The notes: a model not told the origin generated them from the sequence alone. 64,000 nt of DNA from Micromonospora chokoriensis (GCF_900091505.1 NZ_LT607409.1:4898001-4962000), one strand, 5' to 3'. Positions 26,055-35,289 are shown, numbered from the stretch's first letter. Numbers and translations are program-made.

Positions 26055-26498
26055 TCACCGCACCGTCCAGGCGACGGCGGGAGGCTGCACCCGGGCGCAG
26101 CGCGGCCCGCCGGCGGCGTCGGTCAGCCCGACCCGGCCGACCAGCACCCCGCGGCCCTCGTGTGCGGCGCGCAGCAACTCGGGCGGGACGTCGGTGAACA
26201 TCAGCTTCGCTCGTCGGAACACCGCGAAGCCGTCCTCGGTCACCGCGCCCCAGCTCAGGTACAGGAATCGTGCACCGGGGCGGCCGTGCACCCACGGGCC
26301 GCCGACGTCGAGCATCCCGTCGATCTCACGGCTGGACACCTCGACGTGCCAGGTGGCGTCGGCGGCGTCGGCCGGCACCAGATCGACCACCTCGGCCTTG
26401 CGTTGGACGCCGACGTGCACGTTGCCCCGCCGCAGCGCGTCGACCTCCGCACCGGTACCGCGACCGGGCAGGTCGGTGCCGTCGATCCGGATCCGCAT
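26055..26498 (-). CDS. DUF5990 family protein
   Basis: This 147-residue protein starts with MRIRIDGTDLPG and contains RGNVHVGVQRKAEVVDLVP, GRPGARFLYLSWG and FAVFRRAKLMFTDVP, which I recognise as the DUF5990 pattern of actinobacteria. The family's function is unknown. The long frame upstream of the ATG at 26498 runs into the rph promoter region and is not used. It is divergent from the rifamycin phosphotransferase gene. Confidence 0.8.
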   Translation of the reverse strand: MRIRIDGTDLPGRGTGAEVDALRRGNVHVGVQRKAEVVDLVPADAADATWHVEVSSREIDGMLDVGGPWVHGRPGARFLYLSWGAVTEDGFAVFRRAKLMFTDVPPELLRAAHEGRGVLVGRVGLTDAAGGPRCARVQPPAVAWTVR

Positions 26499-26675
26499 GC
26501 TGGCGATTCTCGTTCCTCGACCGGTGCGGGTGCGCCAGTCGGTGGTGGCGGTGCCCGCCTGGTGGGGCCGACCGGGAAGTGCGGCGGTCAGGCAGGTCAC
26601 CGCACCGCCCGAGGGGCAAAAAAGTAAAGGCAAGGAGATGACTCTCCCTGCCGCTTCTAACGTATATCGCACCTG

Positions 26676-26711
26676 GGGGCTTGCGGCAAGACCCCGGTCC
26701 TGGCGCAGAAT
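26676..26711 (+). promoter_or_regulatory. Rifamycin-associated element (RAE) and promoter of the rph gene
   Basis: GGGGCTTGCGGCAAGACCCC at 26676-26695 is a near-perfect inverted repeat matching the rifamycin-associated element known upstream of rifamycin-inactivating genes in actinobacteria. It would overlap a -35 (TTGCGG, 26681-26686), with a -10-like CAGAAT at 26706-26711 after 19 bp. The start codon is 42 bp further on. The element makes the gene rifamycin-inducible in studied cases. Confidence 0.82.
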
Positions 26712-26752
26712 CTGCGGCCGGACCAGCATCAGGACGCAACGGGGGGCACGAC

Positions 26753-29377
26753 ATGGGTGTGTTGTCGATGGACGAGGGCCGCAGCGACCTCGCACCGCTG
26801 GTGGACCTCCGGGAGGTCGACGAGACGCAGGTGGCGGTCGTCGGGGGCAAGGCCGCGCACCTGGGCGTGCTGTCGCGGATCGACGGGGTACGCGTACCGG
26901 CCGGGTTCTGCGTGACGACGACCGCCTTCCGGCGGGTCATGGCGCAGACTCCGTCGGTCGACGAGCTGCTCGACCAGCTCTCCCGCCTCGACCCGGACGA
27001 CCGGGAGGCGATCGGTACGCTCAGCGCGGAGATCCGCCGGAGCATCGAGGAGACCCCGGTCCCGGGCGACCTGGCGGCCGCGATCACCGGCGCGCTCGCC
27101 GGGTTCGGCGCGGAGGCGGCCTACGCCGTCCGGTCCAGCGCGACGGCGGAGGACTCCCCCACGGCCTCCTTCGCGGGTCAGCAGGACACCTACCTGAACG
27201 TGGTGGGGCCGCAGGAGATCCTGCGGCACGTCAGCCGGTGCTGGGCGTCGCTGTTCACCGAGCGGGCCGTCGTCTACCGGCTGCGCAACGGCGTCGACCA
27301 CCGTGCGGTGCGGATGGCTGTCGTCGTACAGCAGATGGTCTTTCCGGACGCGGCCGGCATCCTGTTCACCGCCGACCCGGTGTCGGGCGACCGGAGGGTC
27401 GCCACGGTGGACGCCGGCTTCGGTCTCGGCGAGGCCCTGGTGTCCGGCCTGGTGAACCCGGACGTCTTCACGGTGCGCGACGGCGAGGTCGTCACCAGGG
27501 CGGTGGCCGCCAAACACCGTGCCGTCGTCGCCGTGCCGGGCGGCGGTACGCGGGAGGTGGCGATCGACCCGCAGCGCCAGGAGCAGCCGGCGTTGACCGA
27601 GGCGCAGGTCGTGCGGCTGGTGCGGCTCGGGCGACGGATCGAGGCTCACGTTGGCCGCCCGCAGGACATCGAATGGTGCCTGGTCGACGACGACTTCCTG
27701 ATCGTGCAGAGCCGGCCGATCACCACGCTGTTCCCGCTGCCCGCGGCCGGCGACCAGGGCAACCACGTCTACCTCTCGGTCGGTCACCAGCAGATGATGA
27801 CCGACGCCATGAGGCCGCTGGGGCTGTCCATGTGGCAGTTGACGGCCATGGCTCCGATGTTGGAGGCCGGCGGCCGGTTGTTCGTCGACGCCATCGGGCT
27901 GCTGGCCTCGCCGGGTCGCGCCGGGTTCCTGGAGATGGTCGGGAAGTCCGATCCGCTGATGAGGGACGCGTTGCAGACGCTCCTCGACCGCCCGGGGTTC
28001 GTTCCGACGACGCCTGTGGCTGAGGGTGGTCCCGCCCGGCTGCCGACCGGCGGCGCGTCGATCGAGACCGACCCGACCATCGTGACCGAGCTGGTCGAGC
28101 GCAACGAGGCGTCCGTCGCCGCCCTGCGGCGGGACATCGCGACGGTGACCGGTACGGCGCTGTTCGACTTCCTGCTGGAGGCCTCCGAGGAACACAAGCG
28201 GATCCTCACCGACCCGCTGACCATGCAGGCGATCATGGCCGGCATGGAGGCCACCTGGTGGCTCAACGACCGGCTGTACGAGTGGCTGGGCGAGAAGAAC
28301 GCCGCGGACACCCTCACCCTGTCCGCCCCCGGCAACATCACCTCGGAGATGGGCCTGGCGCTGCTGGACGTCGCCGACGAGATCCGTCCGCATCCGGAGG
28401 TGGTGGCGTTCCTGCGCGGCGTCGAGGACGACGGCTTCCTCGACGAGCTGCCGAAACTCCCGGGCGGGGCCACCGCGCGCGACGCCATCGAGGCGTACCT
28501 CGACCGGTACGGCATGCGCTGCGTCGGGGAGATCGACATCACCCGGCCACGGTGGAGCGAACGCCCCGGCACGCTCGTGCCGGTGATCCTCGACAACGTC
28601 CGGCTCTTCGAGCCCGGTGCCGCCAGGAGACGCTTCGCGCAGGGGCAGCGGCAGGCGCGCGAGAAGGCGCAGGAGGTGTTGACGCGCCTGCGGGCGCTGC
28701 CGGACGGGGAACGCAAGGCCGACGAGACCGAGCGCATGATCGAGCGGGTACGGACCTTCGTCGGCTACCGGGAGTACCCGAAGTACGGCATCGTCAGCCG
28801 CTACTTCGTCTACAAGAAGGCCCTGCTCGCCGAGGCCGAGCGCCTCGTGCGGGCCGGTGTGCTCACCGAGCGGGAGGACGTCTTCTACCTCACGTTCCAG
28901 GAGTTCCACGAGGCCGTGCGCTCGCACCGGGTGGACCACGAGCTGATCAGTCAGCGCCGGGACGAGTTCCGGGCGTACCAGGCGCTCACACCTCCCCGGG
29001 TGATGACCTCGGACGGCGAGGTCCTCACCGGGGCCTACCGACGGGACGACGTGCCGCCCGGCGCGCTGATCGGGGTGCCGGTGTCCGCCGGGACCGTCGA
29101 GGGCCGCGCCCGCGTCATCCTCGACATGGCCGAGGCCGATCTCGAAGCCGGCGACATCCTCGTCACGGCCCACACGGACCCCAGCTGGACGCCCCTGTTC
29201 GTCGGCATCGCCGGCCTGGTCACGGAGGTCGGCGGGTTGATGACGCACGGCGCGGTGATCGCCCGGGAGTACGGCCTGCCGGCCGTCGTCAGCGTCCTCG
29301 ACGCCACCCGGCTGATCCGCGACGGGCAGCGGATCCGCGTGCACGGCAGCGACGGGTACGTCGAGATCCTGCCCTGA
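26753..29377 (+). CDS. rph: Rifamycin-inactivating phosphotransferase
   Basis: This 874-residue enzyme transfers the beta-phosphate of ATP to a hydroxyl of the rifamycin ansa chain, inactivating the antibiotic (known for the family). It is a PEP-synthase/PPDK-like protein: an N-terminal ATP-grasp domain (about 15-325: VGGKAAHLG, AVRSSATAED, FAGQQDTYLN, QSRPITTLF), a large central rifamycin-binding domain (~340-750), and a C-terminal swivelling histidine domain with H832 in GLMTHGAVIAREYGLPAV. The length and the order (ATP, substrate, His) match Rph rather than PEP synthase. The ATG at 26753 follows GGGGGG. The upstream RAE supports the call and indicates induction by rifamycins. Confidence 0.93.
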   Translation: MGVLSMDEGRSDLAPLVDLREVDETQVAVVGGKAAHLGVLSRIDGVRVPAGFCVTTTAFRRVMAQTPSVDELLDQLSRLDPDDREAIGTLSAEIRRSIEETPVPGDLAAAITGALAGFGAEAAYAVRSSATAEDSPTASFAGQQDTYLNVVGPQEILRHVSRCWASLFTERAVVYRLRNGVDHRAVRMAVVVQQMVFPDAAGILFTADPVSGDRRVATVDAGFGLGEALVSGLVNPDVFTVRDGEVVTRAVAAKHRAVVAVPGGGTREVAIDPQRQEQPALTEAQVVRLVRLGRRIEAHVGRPQDIEWCLVDDDFLIVQSRPITTLFPLPAAGDQGNHVYLSVGHQQMMTDAMRPLGLSMWQLTAMAPMLEAGGRLFVDAIGLLASPGRAGFLEMVGKSDPLMRDALQTLLDRPGFVPTTPVAEGGPARLPTGGASIETDPTIVTELVERNEASVAALRRDIATVTGTALFDFLLEASEEHKRILTDPLTMQAIMAGMEATWWLNDRLYEWLGEKNAADTLTLSAPGNITSEMGLALLDVADEIRPHPEVVAFLRGVEDDGFLDELPKLPGGATARDAIEAYLDRYGMRCVGEIDITRPRWSERPGTLVPVILDNVRLFEPGAARRRFAQGQRQAREKAQEVLTRLRALPDGERKADETERMIERVRTFVGYREYPKYGIVSRYFVYKKALLAEAERLVRAGVLTEREDVFYLTFQEFHEAVRSHRVDHELISQRRDEFRAYQALTPPRVMTSDGEVLTGAYRRDDVPPGALIGVPVSAGTVEGRARVILDMAEADLEAGDILVTAHTDPSWTPLFVGIAGLVTEVGGLMTHGAVIAREYGLPAVVSVLDATRLIRDGQRIRVHGSDGYVEILP

Positions 29378-29553
29378 CACTCGCGGACCGACAAACAGCC
29401 GCCGCCGGCGCGGACCACGCCGCGCAGAACGCCCCACCGGTCACACATTACCGATTTTCGGCGGTCGACTGAATCACATTCACGGTGCCGGCCGGCCCGG
29501 CGATTCCCGTCTACGTAATCCCAGGTGAAGCCCCCATCGATCCACTCCAGGCG

Positions 29554-29570
29554 CTTAATGGAGACTTAAG
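29554..29570. promoter_or_regulatory. Short inverted repeat in an AT-richer leader
   Basis: CTTAA and TTAAG flank a 7-nt centre in the 356-bp gap (29378-29733) before the CBM6 gene. The gap is more A+T-rich than its surroundings and probably holds that gene's promoter; no clear -35/-10 pair was found. Confidence 0.35.
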
Positions 29571-29733
29571 AAAGTGCGGCCGAAAAACTGTTATCCGACG
29601 CCGACAAGCCGGCCACCAGGGAACGTCCGAAATGGTTCCCTTAATTCTTCGTCCACGAGTTGATGCGAATCCCCCGGCCCACTCATACTTCTTTCGCCAT
29701 CAGCTGTGTCGTCGACTCGAAGGACAATTGGTA

Positions 29734-31239
29734 ATGCGGACTCCCCCCGCGCATGTCGCACCGCCGGACCGGGCGCGCAAGCGTCGTCGTGTCACCCGCC
29801 TCACGCTGGCCGGCGCGGTCGCCGCCGCGCTGACCGCGAGCGGCATCTACATCGCCGGCGCCCAGGCCGAGGAGGTCGCCGTCCCGGGCCGGGTCCAGGC
29901 GGAGGCCTTCGCGGCGCAGTCCGGCGCGCAGACCGAGAGCACCGGCGACGCCGACGGCGGCCGCAACGTCGGCTGGCTGGCCAACGGCGACTGGCTGCGG
30001 TACGACGGCGTGTCCATCACCGGCGCCGACCTGACCGCCCGGGTGTCGTCGCACAACTCCGCCGGCGGCACCGTCGAACTGCGCCTCGGCGCGCAGGACG
30101 GCACGGTGCTGGCCAGCTTCCCGATCGCCCAGACCGGCGGCTGGCAGAAGTGGACGACAGTCGCCGCGAAGGCGTCGAGTGTGCCCGCCGGCCCGCAGAC
30201 CGTCTTCGCCGTGCTGAAGAGCACCTCGACGTCGGACTTCGTCAACCTGAACTGGTTCACGTTCGGCCCCGCGGCCGGCGCGTCGCCCAGCGCCTCGACC
30301 ACGCCGAGCACGTCGCCGAGCGCCTCGGCCACCCCGAGCGTCACGCCGTCGTCGTCCGCCTCCGCGTCGGTGCCGCCGAGCGCGCCGGCCGGCTGGGTGC
30401 CTGTGGACCAGGCCCGGTGGAACAGGGAACTGGCCGCCTTCAACGCGATCACGCCGAAGGCGGTGACGCCGGGCACCACCAGGGTCCCCGAGTTCCACAC
30501 CGACTGCGAGGTCGCCAACTCCGCGCCGGACGACCCGATCGTCGTGCCCGGCCTGCCCGGCGCCTCCCACATGCACACCTTCTTCGGTACGAAGGTCGAC
30601 GCCTTCACCACGACGGACCAGCTGCTCTCCGCGACGACCAACTGCAACGCCCCGGGTGACAACAGCGCCTACTGGGTCCCGGAGCTGCGCAAGGACGGCA
30701 AGGCCGTGCCGATCAAGAGCTTCCGCGTCTACTACGGCTCACGGGTCAAGGACCCGTCGACCGTCAAGCCGTTCCCGCCGGGCCTGCGGGTCGTCGAGGG
30801 TGACGCGAAGAGGCAGGTGGACACCCCGAAGAACGCCGGTAGCAACCAGTTCTGGTGCGCCGGCAGCGCCGAGATCGGCCGCAGCGCCGACGGCAACTGG
30901 CCGGTCTGCGCCCCCGGCGGCAACCTGATCTTCCAGCTCGTGTTCAAGGACTGCTGGGACGGCAAGAACATCGACTCGCCCGACCACAAGTCGCACATGG
31001 GCGACCCGGTGAACGGGGTCTGCACCGGCAAGTACCCGGTGGCCGTGCCGGATCTGTCCTTCATGGTGAACTACCAGTCGCTGGGCGGTGACGGTCTCAG
31101 CCTCTCCTCCGGCAAGCCGTCGTCCATGCACGGTGACTTCATGAACGCCTGGGAGCCGGCCCGCCTCGGTGCACTGGTGAAGTCCTGCCTCAACCAGAAC
31201 GCCAAGTGCGACACCGAGGTGACCTTCGCCGGCGGCTGA
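29734..31239 (+). CDS. Secreted CBM6-type carbohydrate-binding protein with DUF1996 domain
   Basis: The 501-residue product has a basic N-terminus (RKRRR) and a hydrophobic stretch (22-45, ending GAQA) for secretion. A CBM6/35-like beta-sandwich follows (about 50-172: RVQAEAFAAQSG, NVGWLANGDWLRYDGV, NLNWFTF). A Ser/Thr/Pro linker (about 175-220) leads to a DUF1996 domain (about 240-490: EFHTDCEVANSAPDDPIVVP, SHMHTFFG, and paired cysteines). The linker and binding module suggest that it acts on or attaches to an extracellular polysaccharide, but DUF1996 has no proven activity. AAGGA lies 9 bases before the ATG at 29734. Confidence 0.88.
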   Translation: MRTPPAHVAPPDRARKRRRVTRLTLAGAVAAALTASGIYIAGAQAEEVAVPGRVQAEAFAAQSGAQTESTGDADGGRNVGWLANGDWLRYDGVSITGADLTARVSSHNSAGGTVELRLGAQDGTVLASFPIAQTGGWQKWTTVAAKASSVPAGPQTVFAVLKSTSTSDFVNLNWFTFGPAAGASPSASTTPSTSPSASATPSVTPSSSASASVPPSAPAGWVPVDQARWNRELAAFNAITPKAVTPGTTRVPEFHTDCEVANSAPDDPIVVPGLPGASHMHTFFGTKVDAFTTTDQLLSATTNCNAPGDNSAYWVPELRKDGKAVPIKSFRVYYGSRVKDPSTVKPFPPGLRVVEGDAKRQVDTPKNAGSNQFWCAGSAEIGRSADGNWPVCAPGGNLIFQLVFKDCWDGKNIDSPDHKSHMGDPVNGVCTGKYPVAVPDLSFMVNYQSLGGDGLSLSSGKPSSMHGDFMNAWEPARLGALVKSCLNQNAKCDTEVTFAGG

Positions 31240-31257
31240 CCGACCCTGGACAGAGAT

Positions 31258-31283
31258 GGCCCTCGCACTCCGGTGCGGGGGCC
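31258..31283 (+). terminator. Hairpin after the CBM6-DUF1996 gene
   Basis: GGCCCTCGCAC and GTGCGGGGGCC form an 11-bp stem (one G-U pair) with a 4-nt loop, 18 bp after the stop. Confidence 0.7.
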
Positions 31284-31310
31284 GTCAGTCTGTGGGAGGC
31301 GGGTCCTAGA

Positions 31311-31835
31311 GTGGCCGGCGTGTGGATCAAGACCGGTGCCGTGACAGCCACACTGACCCTGCTGGCGACCCTCACTGTCGGCTGTACGTCGACCCCTCCC
31401 CCGCCGATCCCGACGAACGCCGACCTGACGCGAGCCTGGTGCGGCTCCTCCGGCGACCGCATCGACCTGCGGCAGGACGGGTCGTCGCGGGTCGAGCCGA
31501 TGTCCGACACCTATCTTTCACACCTCCTTCGCGACCTCCGCGACACGTGGACCGACCAGTTCATCTGGCGTACCTACTTCGACGGCCGCAAGCCCACGTC
31601 CACCGACGGCACGTGGCTGCTCAGCGAAGACGAGCACGTCGACTCCCGCTGGTGGGTGCGGCTGGACTTCGGAAAACGCGCGTCCGCGAGTCGGCACGAG
31701 CAGGAGGCCCCCGATCCGTACGAGTTCGGCGACGCGTTGCTCGTCAGCCACGACGGCAACGGCTTCGAACTGCTCGCCCTCAACGGGAGGCCCGACGAAG
31801 GCTGGTCGAGCCGGTTCACGGCCTGCGTCGACTGA
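31311..31835 (+). CDS. Putative lipoprotein of unknown function
   Basis: This 174-residue protein has a hydrophobic N-terminus ending LTVGCTSTPPPP, a lipoprotein signal with the acylated cysteine near residue 24; the -3 residue is Thr, so the lipobox is not perfect. The rest is polar and rich in Trp, Asp and Arg (TWLLSEDEHVDSRWWVRLDF). I recognise no domain; the fold is probably a small beta-barrel. I chose GTG 31311, which follows GGGAGGCGGG; GTG 31320 is an alternative. Confidence 0.6.
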   Translation: MAGVWIKTGAVTATLTLLATLTVGCTSTPPPPIPTNADLTRAWCGSSGDRIDLRQDGSSRVEPMSDTYLSHLLRDLRDTWTDQFIWRTYFDGRKPTSTDGTWLLSEDEHVDSRWWVRLDFGKRASASRHEQEAPDPYEFGDALLVSHDGNGFELLALNGRPDEGWSSRFTACVD

Positions 31836-31967
31836 TCGATGGGCACCACCGTGCGGGCGAGTCGATGACGGGCAGTCTCTGGGTCGAGACCACGACCTCG
31901 ACCTGGCCGGCGCGGTGCGCGCCGTCCGCAACCGCCACGAGCACGTGAAGGTCGTCGGGAGCCGGCC

Positions 31968-32300
31968 TCAGCGGGCGGCCTCGTCGGGGACGGACCGCGG
32001 GTGCCGGAGCGCGCTCAGCAGGGCCGTGACGACGGCAACCACCAGCAGGGCCCGCACCACGTTGAACAGCACCGTGTCGCCGGTGGAGTGGGGTGGGAAG
32101 AAATCCTTCACGAGCCAGCCGCCGCCCAGCCCGAGGCCCAGGCAGACGTACATCCCGGCCCGCAGTCGTGGGAAGGGCTGTGGGCGGCCGAAGATCCGGG
32201 GCACCTGCGTGCCGCCACGGCTTCGGTAGAGCAGCACGGTGGCCATGGCCAGGCTGGCCGTGAGGCAGGCGACGGCCAGGACCACGTCCACGGATTCCAC
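31968..32300 (-). CDS. Hypothetical membrane protein
   Basis: This protein of about 110 residues has three hydrophobic helices: VVLAVACLTASLAMATVLLY near the start, AGMYVCLGLGLGGGWLV in the middle, and VVRALLVVAVVTALLSAL near the end, with an Arg-rich loop between the first two. I do not recognise a family. Possible GTG starts are 32300 and 32291, both without a clear ribosome site. A small anchored protein gene lies upstream on the same strand. Confidence 0.5.
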   Translation of the reverse strand: MESVDVVLAVACLTASLAMATVLLYRSRGGTQVPRIFGRPQPFPRLRAGMYVCLGLGLGGGWLVKDFFPPHSTGDTVLFNVVRALLVVAVVTALLSALRHPRSVPDEAAR

Positions 32301-32412
32301 GGGCCACAGGTTATCCGAGGTACGCCCGCAGCAGGTCCGCGTCGGGTGGCCGGTGGAGAACCGCAACAGCGCAACGCGCGGGGGCACCGGCGACCGCCAG
32401 GCCGAGCCGGGA

Positions 32413-32622
32413 TCAGTTGTAGAGCCAGGCGGCGCCGCAGCAGGCGAGCAAGGCCAGGAGCACAGCCGAGATCAGCAGCAGTACGAGAAGCGTGGCCAGG
32501 TCGCTGCGCGCCGGCACGCTCTCGGCCACCCCGGCCGGGCTCTGCTCGGGCAGGGCCGCGTCGTCGGACGGCACGGGAGATTGTGGCGGTGACCCGCCTT
32601 CGGATGGCTCGGCTACGGACAC
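32413..32622 (-). CDS. Small C-terminally anchored protein
   Basis: A 69-residue protein: the first 40 residues are acidic, Pro- and Ser-rich; residues 42-66 form one strong membrane helix (LATLLVLLLISAVLLALLAC) followed by AWLYN. This layout fits a small tail-anchored membrane protein. There is no family match that I recognise. The start is GTG at 32622 with a weak ribosome site. Confidence 0.45.
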   Translation of the reverse strand: MSVAEPSEGGSPPQSPVPSDDAALPEQSPAGVAESVPARSDLATLLVLLLISAVLLALLACCGAAWLYN

Positions 32623-32778
32623 CCCATGATCATGCCAATTCTGCCATCGGACTCAGCCCCCCGCCCAGCATGGCCGGGCCGGCGGCAGTGGCAGGGTTCG
32701 GGCCCCACACGGCAGTCCGCCGCGCCCGCTCATGGCCTGCTCGTGGCCTGCGCCGGCTGCCCGCCGCCACGATCCGCA

Positions 32779-32823
32779 CAACATCACGGATGTTGGTGTC
32801 TCCCGCCTGCCGGAGGCAGCAAC
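32779..32823. repeat. Two overlapping stem-loops
   Basis: CAACAT-cacgg-ATGTTG (32779-32795) is perfect; it is followed by an imperfect 15-bp stem between 32792 and 32823 (GTTGGTGTCTCCCGC paired with GCCGGAGGCAGCAAC). The two share GTTG and so are mutually exclusive. They lie in the 314-bp gap 32623-32936, which holds no gene. Confidence 0.55.
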
Positions 32824-32850
32824 ATCCCGGAACTTGCGCGGATCTTGGGG

Positions 32851-32930
32851 CGCCGCGCCGCGCCGCGCCGCGCCGCGAGCCCGGGAGCGCAGCGGCGCGA
32901 GCCCGGGAGCGCAGCGGCGGGAGCGCAGCG
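32851..32930. repeat. CGCCG run and 20-bp direct repeats
   Basis: About five CGCCG units (32851-32876) are followed by two copies of GCGAGCCCGGGAGCGCAGCG (32875-32894, 32897-32916) and a third partial copy. The block directly precedes the end of the next membrane protein gene. Confidence 0.7.
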
Positions 32931-32936
32931 CGGCTG

Positions 32937-33566
32937 TTAGGAGAGGGCTCCGCCGACCAGCGCGAAACTCACCAGGATCACGGCCGCCAGGGGTACGGCC
33001 ACCGCGAGGGCGAGTGCCCGCTGACGGTGTGACCTGCCGGTCAGCGCGACGATCAGCAGACCCAGGGCGATGTCGATGGCGACGTTCCACCACATGCTGG
33101 AGGAGTAGTTGGGGTGGGTCGCCTTGCCGGCGAACCGGACGGCTTCCTCGAAGAACACTGCTGCCGGCAGCGCCGCGCCGACGACCTGCCGCCAACCCGT
33201 GCCGCGCGCCCACGTTCCCGCGGTGCCGAACACCACTCCGGCGAGCACCCCGAAGAACATCCAGACCAGGGACGACGGTGCCCAGAGGACCGCGAGGTCG
33301 TCGCCTTGCAGGAGTGTGGCCGCGAGGTAGTAGCTGGGTACCGCGACGACGAGCAGGACGGTGGCGCCGAGCGCGGCGCGAAGCCACCCGGACCGTACCC
33401 GGTATCCGAAGAAGAAGGCAGCGACCGCCCAGGTGGCGGTGGAGTTGCCGAGTTCGGCGACGGGGAACGGCAGCCACTTGATCCAGCAGAAGTCGAGGAC
33501 GCCGAGCAGGAAGCCGCCCACCACGGAGGCGAGCGCCACCGTCCGATCACCAGGTCGCATGATCAC
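32937..33566 (-). CDS. Multi-spanning membrane protein (DUF6518-like)
   Basis: This 209-residue protein has about six membrane helices (for example ALASVVGGFLLGVLDFCW, VWMFFGVLAGVVFGTAGTWA, ALALAVAVPLAAVILVSFAL). A conserved-looking polar segment, FFEEAVRFAGKATHPNYSSS, lies in the second half. I associate it with DUF6518, a family without known function; this assignment is tentative. The start ATG is at 33566; ATG 33560 is an alternative. Confidence 0.6.
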   Translation of the reverse strand: MIMRPGDRTVALASVVGGFLLGVLDFCWIKWLPFPVAELGNSTATWAVAAFFFGYRVRSGWLRAALGATVLLVVAVPSYYLAATLLQGDDLAVLWAPSSLVWMFFGVLAGVVFGTAGTWARGTGWRQVVGAALPAAVFFEEAVRFAGKATHPNYSSSMWWNVAIDIALGLLIVALTGRSHRQRALALAVAVPLAAVILVSFALVGGALS

Positions 33567-33645
33567 CGAGCATACCGAGTATGCGGCACCACCCCGGCGG
33601 CCCCCGCAACCGGAGGGCCGAGGTCCGGGAGCCGGGGTGCGACCG

Positions 33646-34080
33646 TCAACCCGCCCGGGCGTGGAGGCTTCGCGTCAGGGTGGGGATCATGACCGTCGCC
33701 GGTACGAGGTGCAGCGCGAGGAGAGCGACGGTGGTGGCGGTGTTCGCCCCGGCGAGCAGGGGCGGGACCAGCGAGATCACGGTCAACGACACCGCCGTCC
33801 AGAGGAACCGCTGGGCGGGGTGGGCGCTCCACCGCAGCAGAGCGACGGCGATGACGATGCCGACGACCGAGAAGAAGCCGGTCACCACGGCGAACCCGCC
33901 CAGCGGGATCTTCTCCCCGCCGTCCGGGATCGCGAAGTCGACGCCGGCGGCCTGGGTGAGTGCGGCGGCGACTGTGGTGGTCACCATCGCCGCGAGGGTG
34001 GCGACGAGGCCGGTGCCGGCGAGTCCGAGGATTCGGCGGTTGGTCTGAGTGGATGCCGGGGTTGCGTTGGTGCTGGTCAT
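33646..34080 (-). CDS. DUF6069 family membrane protein
   Basis: This 144-residue protein has four membrane helices with the family's pattern: LGLAGTGLVATLAAMVTTTV, the loop DFAIPDGGEKIPLGGFAVVT, then GIVIAVALLRW and a last helix pair. DUF6069 genes often follow ECF sigma genes with a SnoaL-like tail, as here: the sigma gene ends 40 bp upstream on the same strand, so the two are probably one operon and this protein may belong to its response. Confidence 0.8.
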   Translation of the reverse strand: MTSTNATPASTQTNRRILGLAGTGLVATLAAMVTTTVAAALTQAAGVDFAIPDGGEKIPLGGFAVVTGFFSVVGIVIAVALLRWSAHPAQRFLWTAVSLTVISLVPPLLAGANTATTVALLALHLVPATVMIPTLTRSLHARAG

Positions 34081-34120
34081 GTCAGTGCTCCATTGGTTCG
34101 GTGGCGGGCGGACAGCGGGA

Positions 34121-35098
34121 CTACTGCGTGCCGCCTGCCGGCAGCCGCTCCGGCAGCCCGAGCCGCGGGAACTGGCCGCCGTCGAAGATGGTGACTTCGG
34201 TGATCGCCCCGCCGGTGATGCGCAGGACGTCGATCGACAGCGGCAGGTACGCGTTCTCCCGCTCCCGCCAGTGGTAGAAGGCGACGGCGGGTTGCCGGTT
34301 GACGGCGGTGGGGACGCCGCGCAGGCCCGTCATGCGGTCGAAGCCGCCGTCGATCCAGTCCTTCAGCACCGGGTCACGGCCGATGTGCAGGCCCGGAGTG
34401 GGCGGCATCGAGCACCGCACGTCGTCGCGCAGCATCGTGGTGAGCCGGCCGATGTCCGTGGCGACGCTAGCCTCGGTGAAGCGGCGTACCAATTCACGGG
34501 TCTCGGCGTCCTCGTCGCCGCCGGTCCAGTCCTGCCGTTCGGCGGGCAGGTGCTCGCGCATGCCGGCGCGGGCCCGTTGCAGCGCGCTGTTCACCGAGTT
34601 GACGGAGTCGCCGAGCAGTTCCGCGACGTCCTTCGCGGGCCAGCCGAGCACGTCGCGCAGGATCAGCGCGGCCCGTGGGCGCGGCGCGAGGTGCTGGACG
34701 GCGACCACGTACGCCAGCTCGATCGTCTCCCGCGCGACGGCGACGGCCTCCGGCCCGTCGGCGTCGCCCGACGGCAGTTCGTCGAGCAGCCGGTCCGGGT
34801 AGGGCTGCAACCAGCGCGCCTCGCCGCCGGCCGCCGGCTGCGGGCGGCGCTTGGCGAGGAAGTCCAGGCAGGCGTTGGTGGCGATCCGGTACAGCCAGGC
34901 CCGGAACGTCGAGCGCCCCTCGAAGGTCTCCCGCCGCCGCCAGGCCCGGAGGAACGTCTCCTGCACGGCGTCCTCAGCGTCTTCGAACGATCCGAGCATC
35001 CGGTAGCAGTGCACGTGCAGCTCCCGCCGGTGCCGCTGCGCCAGGCCGGTGAACTCCGGCTCGTCGACCTCGGCGAGGTCCCTCACATTCGCGCTCAT
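34121..35098 (-). CDS. ECF sigma factor with SnoaL-like C-terminal domain (SigG-type)
   Basis: This 325-residue sigma factor has region 2 at about 15-85 (HVHCYRMLGSFEDAEDAVQE, FRAWLYRIATNACLDFL), region 4 at about 140-195 (LAPRPRAALILRDVLGWPAK, VAELLGDSVNSVNSALQRAR), and a SnoaL/NTF2-like extension at about 205-320. In such ECF groups the extension replaces or helps a separate anti-sigma factor; none is encoded nearby. The ATG at 35098 follows GGAAGG. The frame upstream reads through a palindromic repeat and is not coding. The downstream DUF6069 gene is probably in the operon. Confidence 0.88.
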   Translation of the reverse strand: MSANVRDLAEVDEPEFTGLAQRHRRELHVHCYRMLGSFEDAEDAVQETFLRAWRRRETFEGRSTFRAWLYRIATNACLDFLAKRRPQPAAGGEARWLQPYPDRLLDELPSGDADGPEAVAVARETIELAYVVAVQHLAPRPRAALILRDVLGWPAKDVAELLGDSVNSVNSALQRARAGMREHLPAERQDWTGGDEDAETRELVRRFTEASVATDIGRLTTMLRDDVRCSMPPTPGLHIGRDPVLKDWIDGGFDRMTGLRGVPTAVNRQPAVAFYHWRERENAYLPLSIDVLRITGGAITEVTIFDGGQFPRLGLPERLPAGGTQ

Positions 35099-35289
35099 CA
35101 CGCCATCCTTCCGCCTCATCATGCCCTGTCGTAGGTGTGACGGGCGCGGGTCGGAAAACTCATCACCGGTCCTGGCCGGTGGGCTCGTGAGCACATCGCC
35201 AGATCGACAGGTGTGCCCGCCCCGCGTCGCAAGCTTCTCCGGGCCCCGCCGCGTCTTCGTGTTCCCGGCCAACCGGCCCGTCGACGGCG

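Noticed and set aside
26729..29437. A 902-codon open frame on the minus strand across the rph gene
   Set aside because: It is a shadow of rph caused by GC3 bias; the plus strand has all Rph motifs and a promoter element.
31862..31967. Plus-strand segment reading SLGRDHDLDLAGAVRAVRNRHEHVK
   Set aside because: It looks protein-like for about 30 residues but has no start or family match; it may be a gene remnant.
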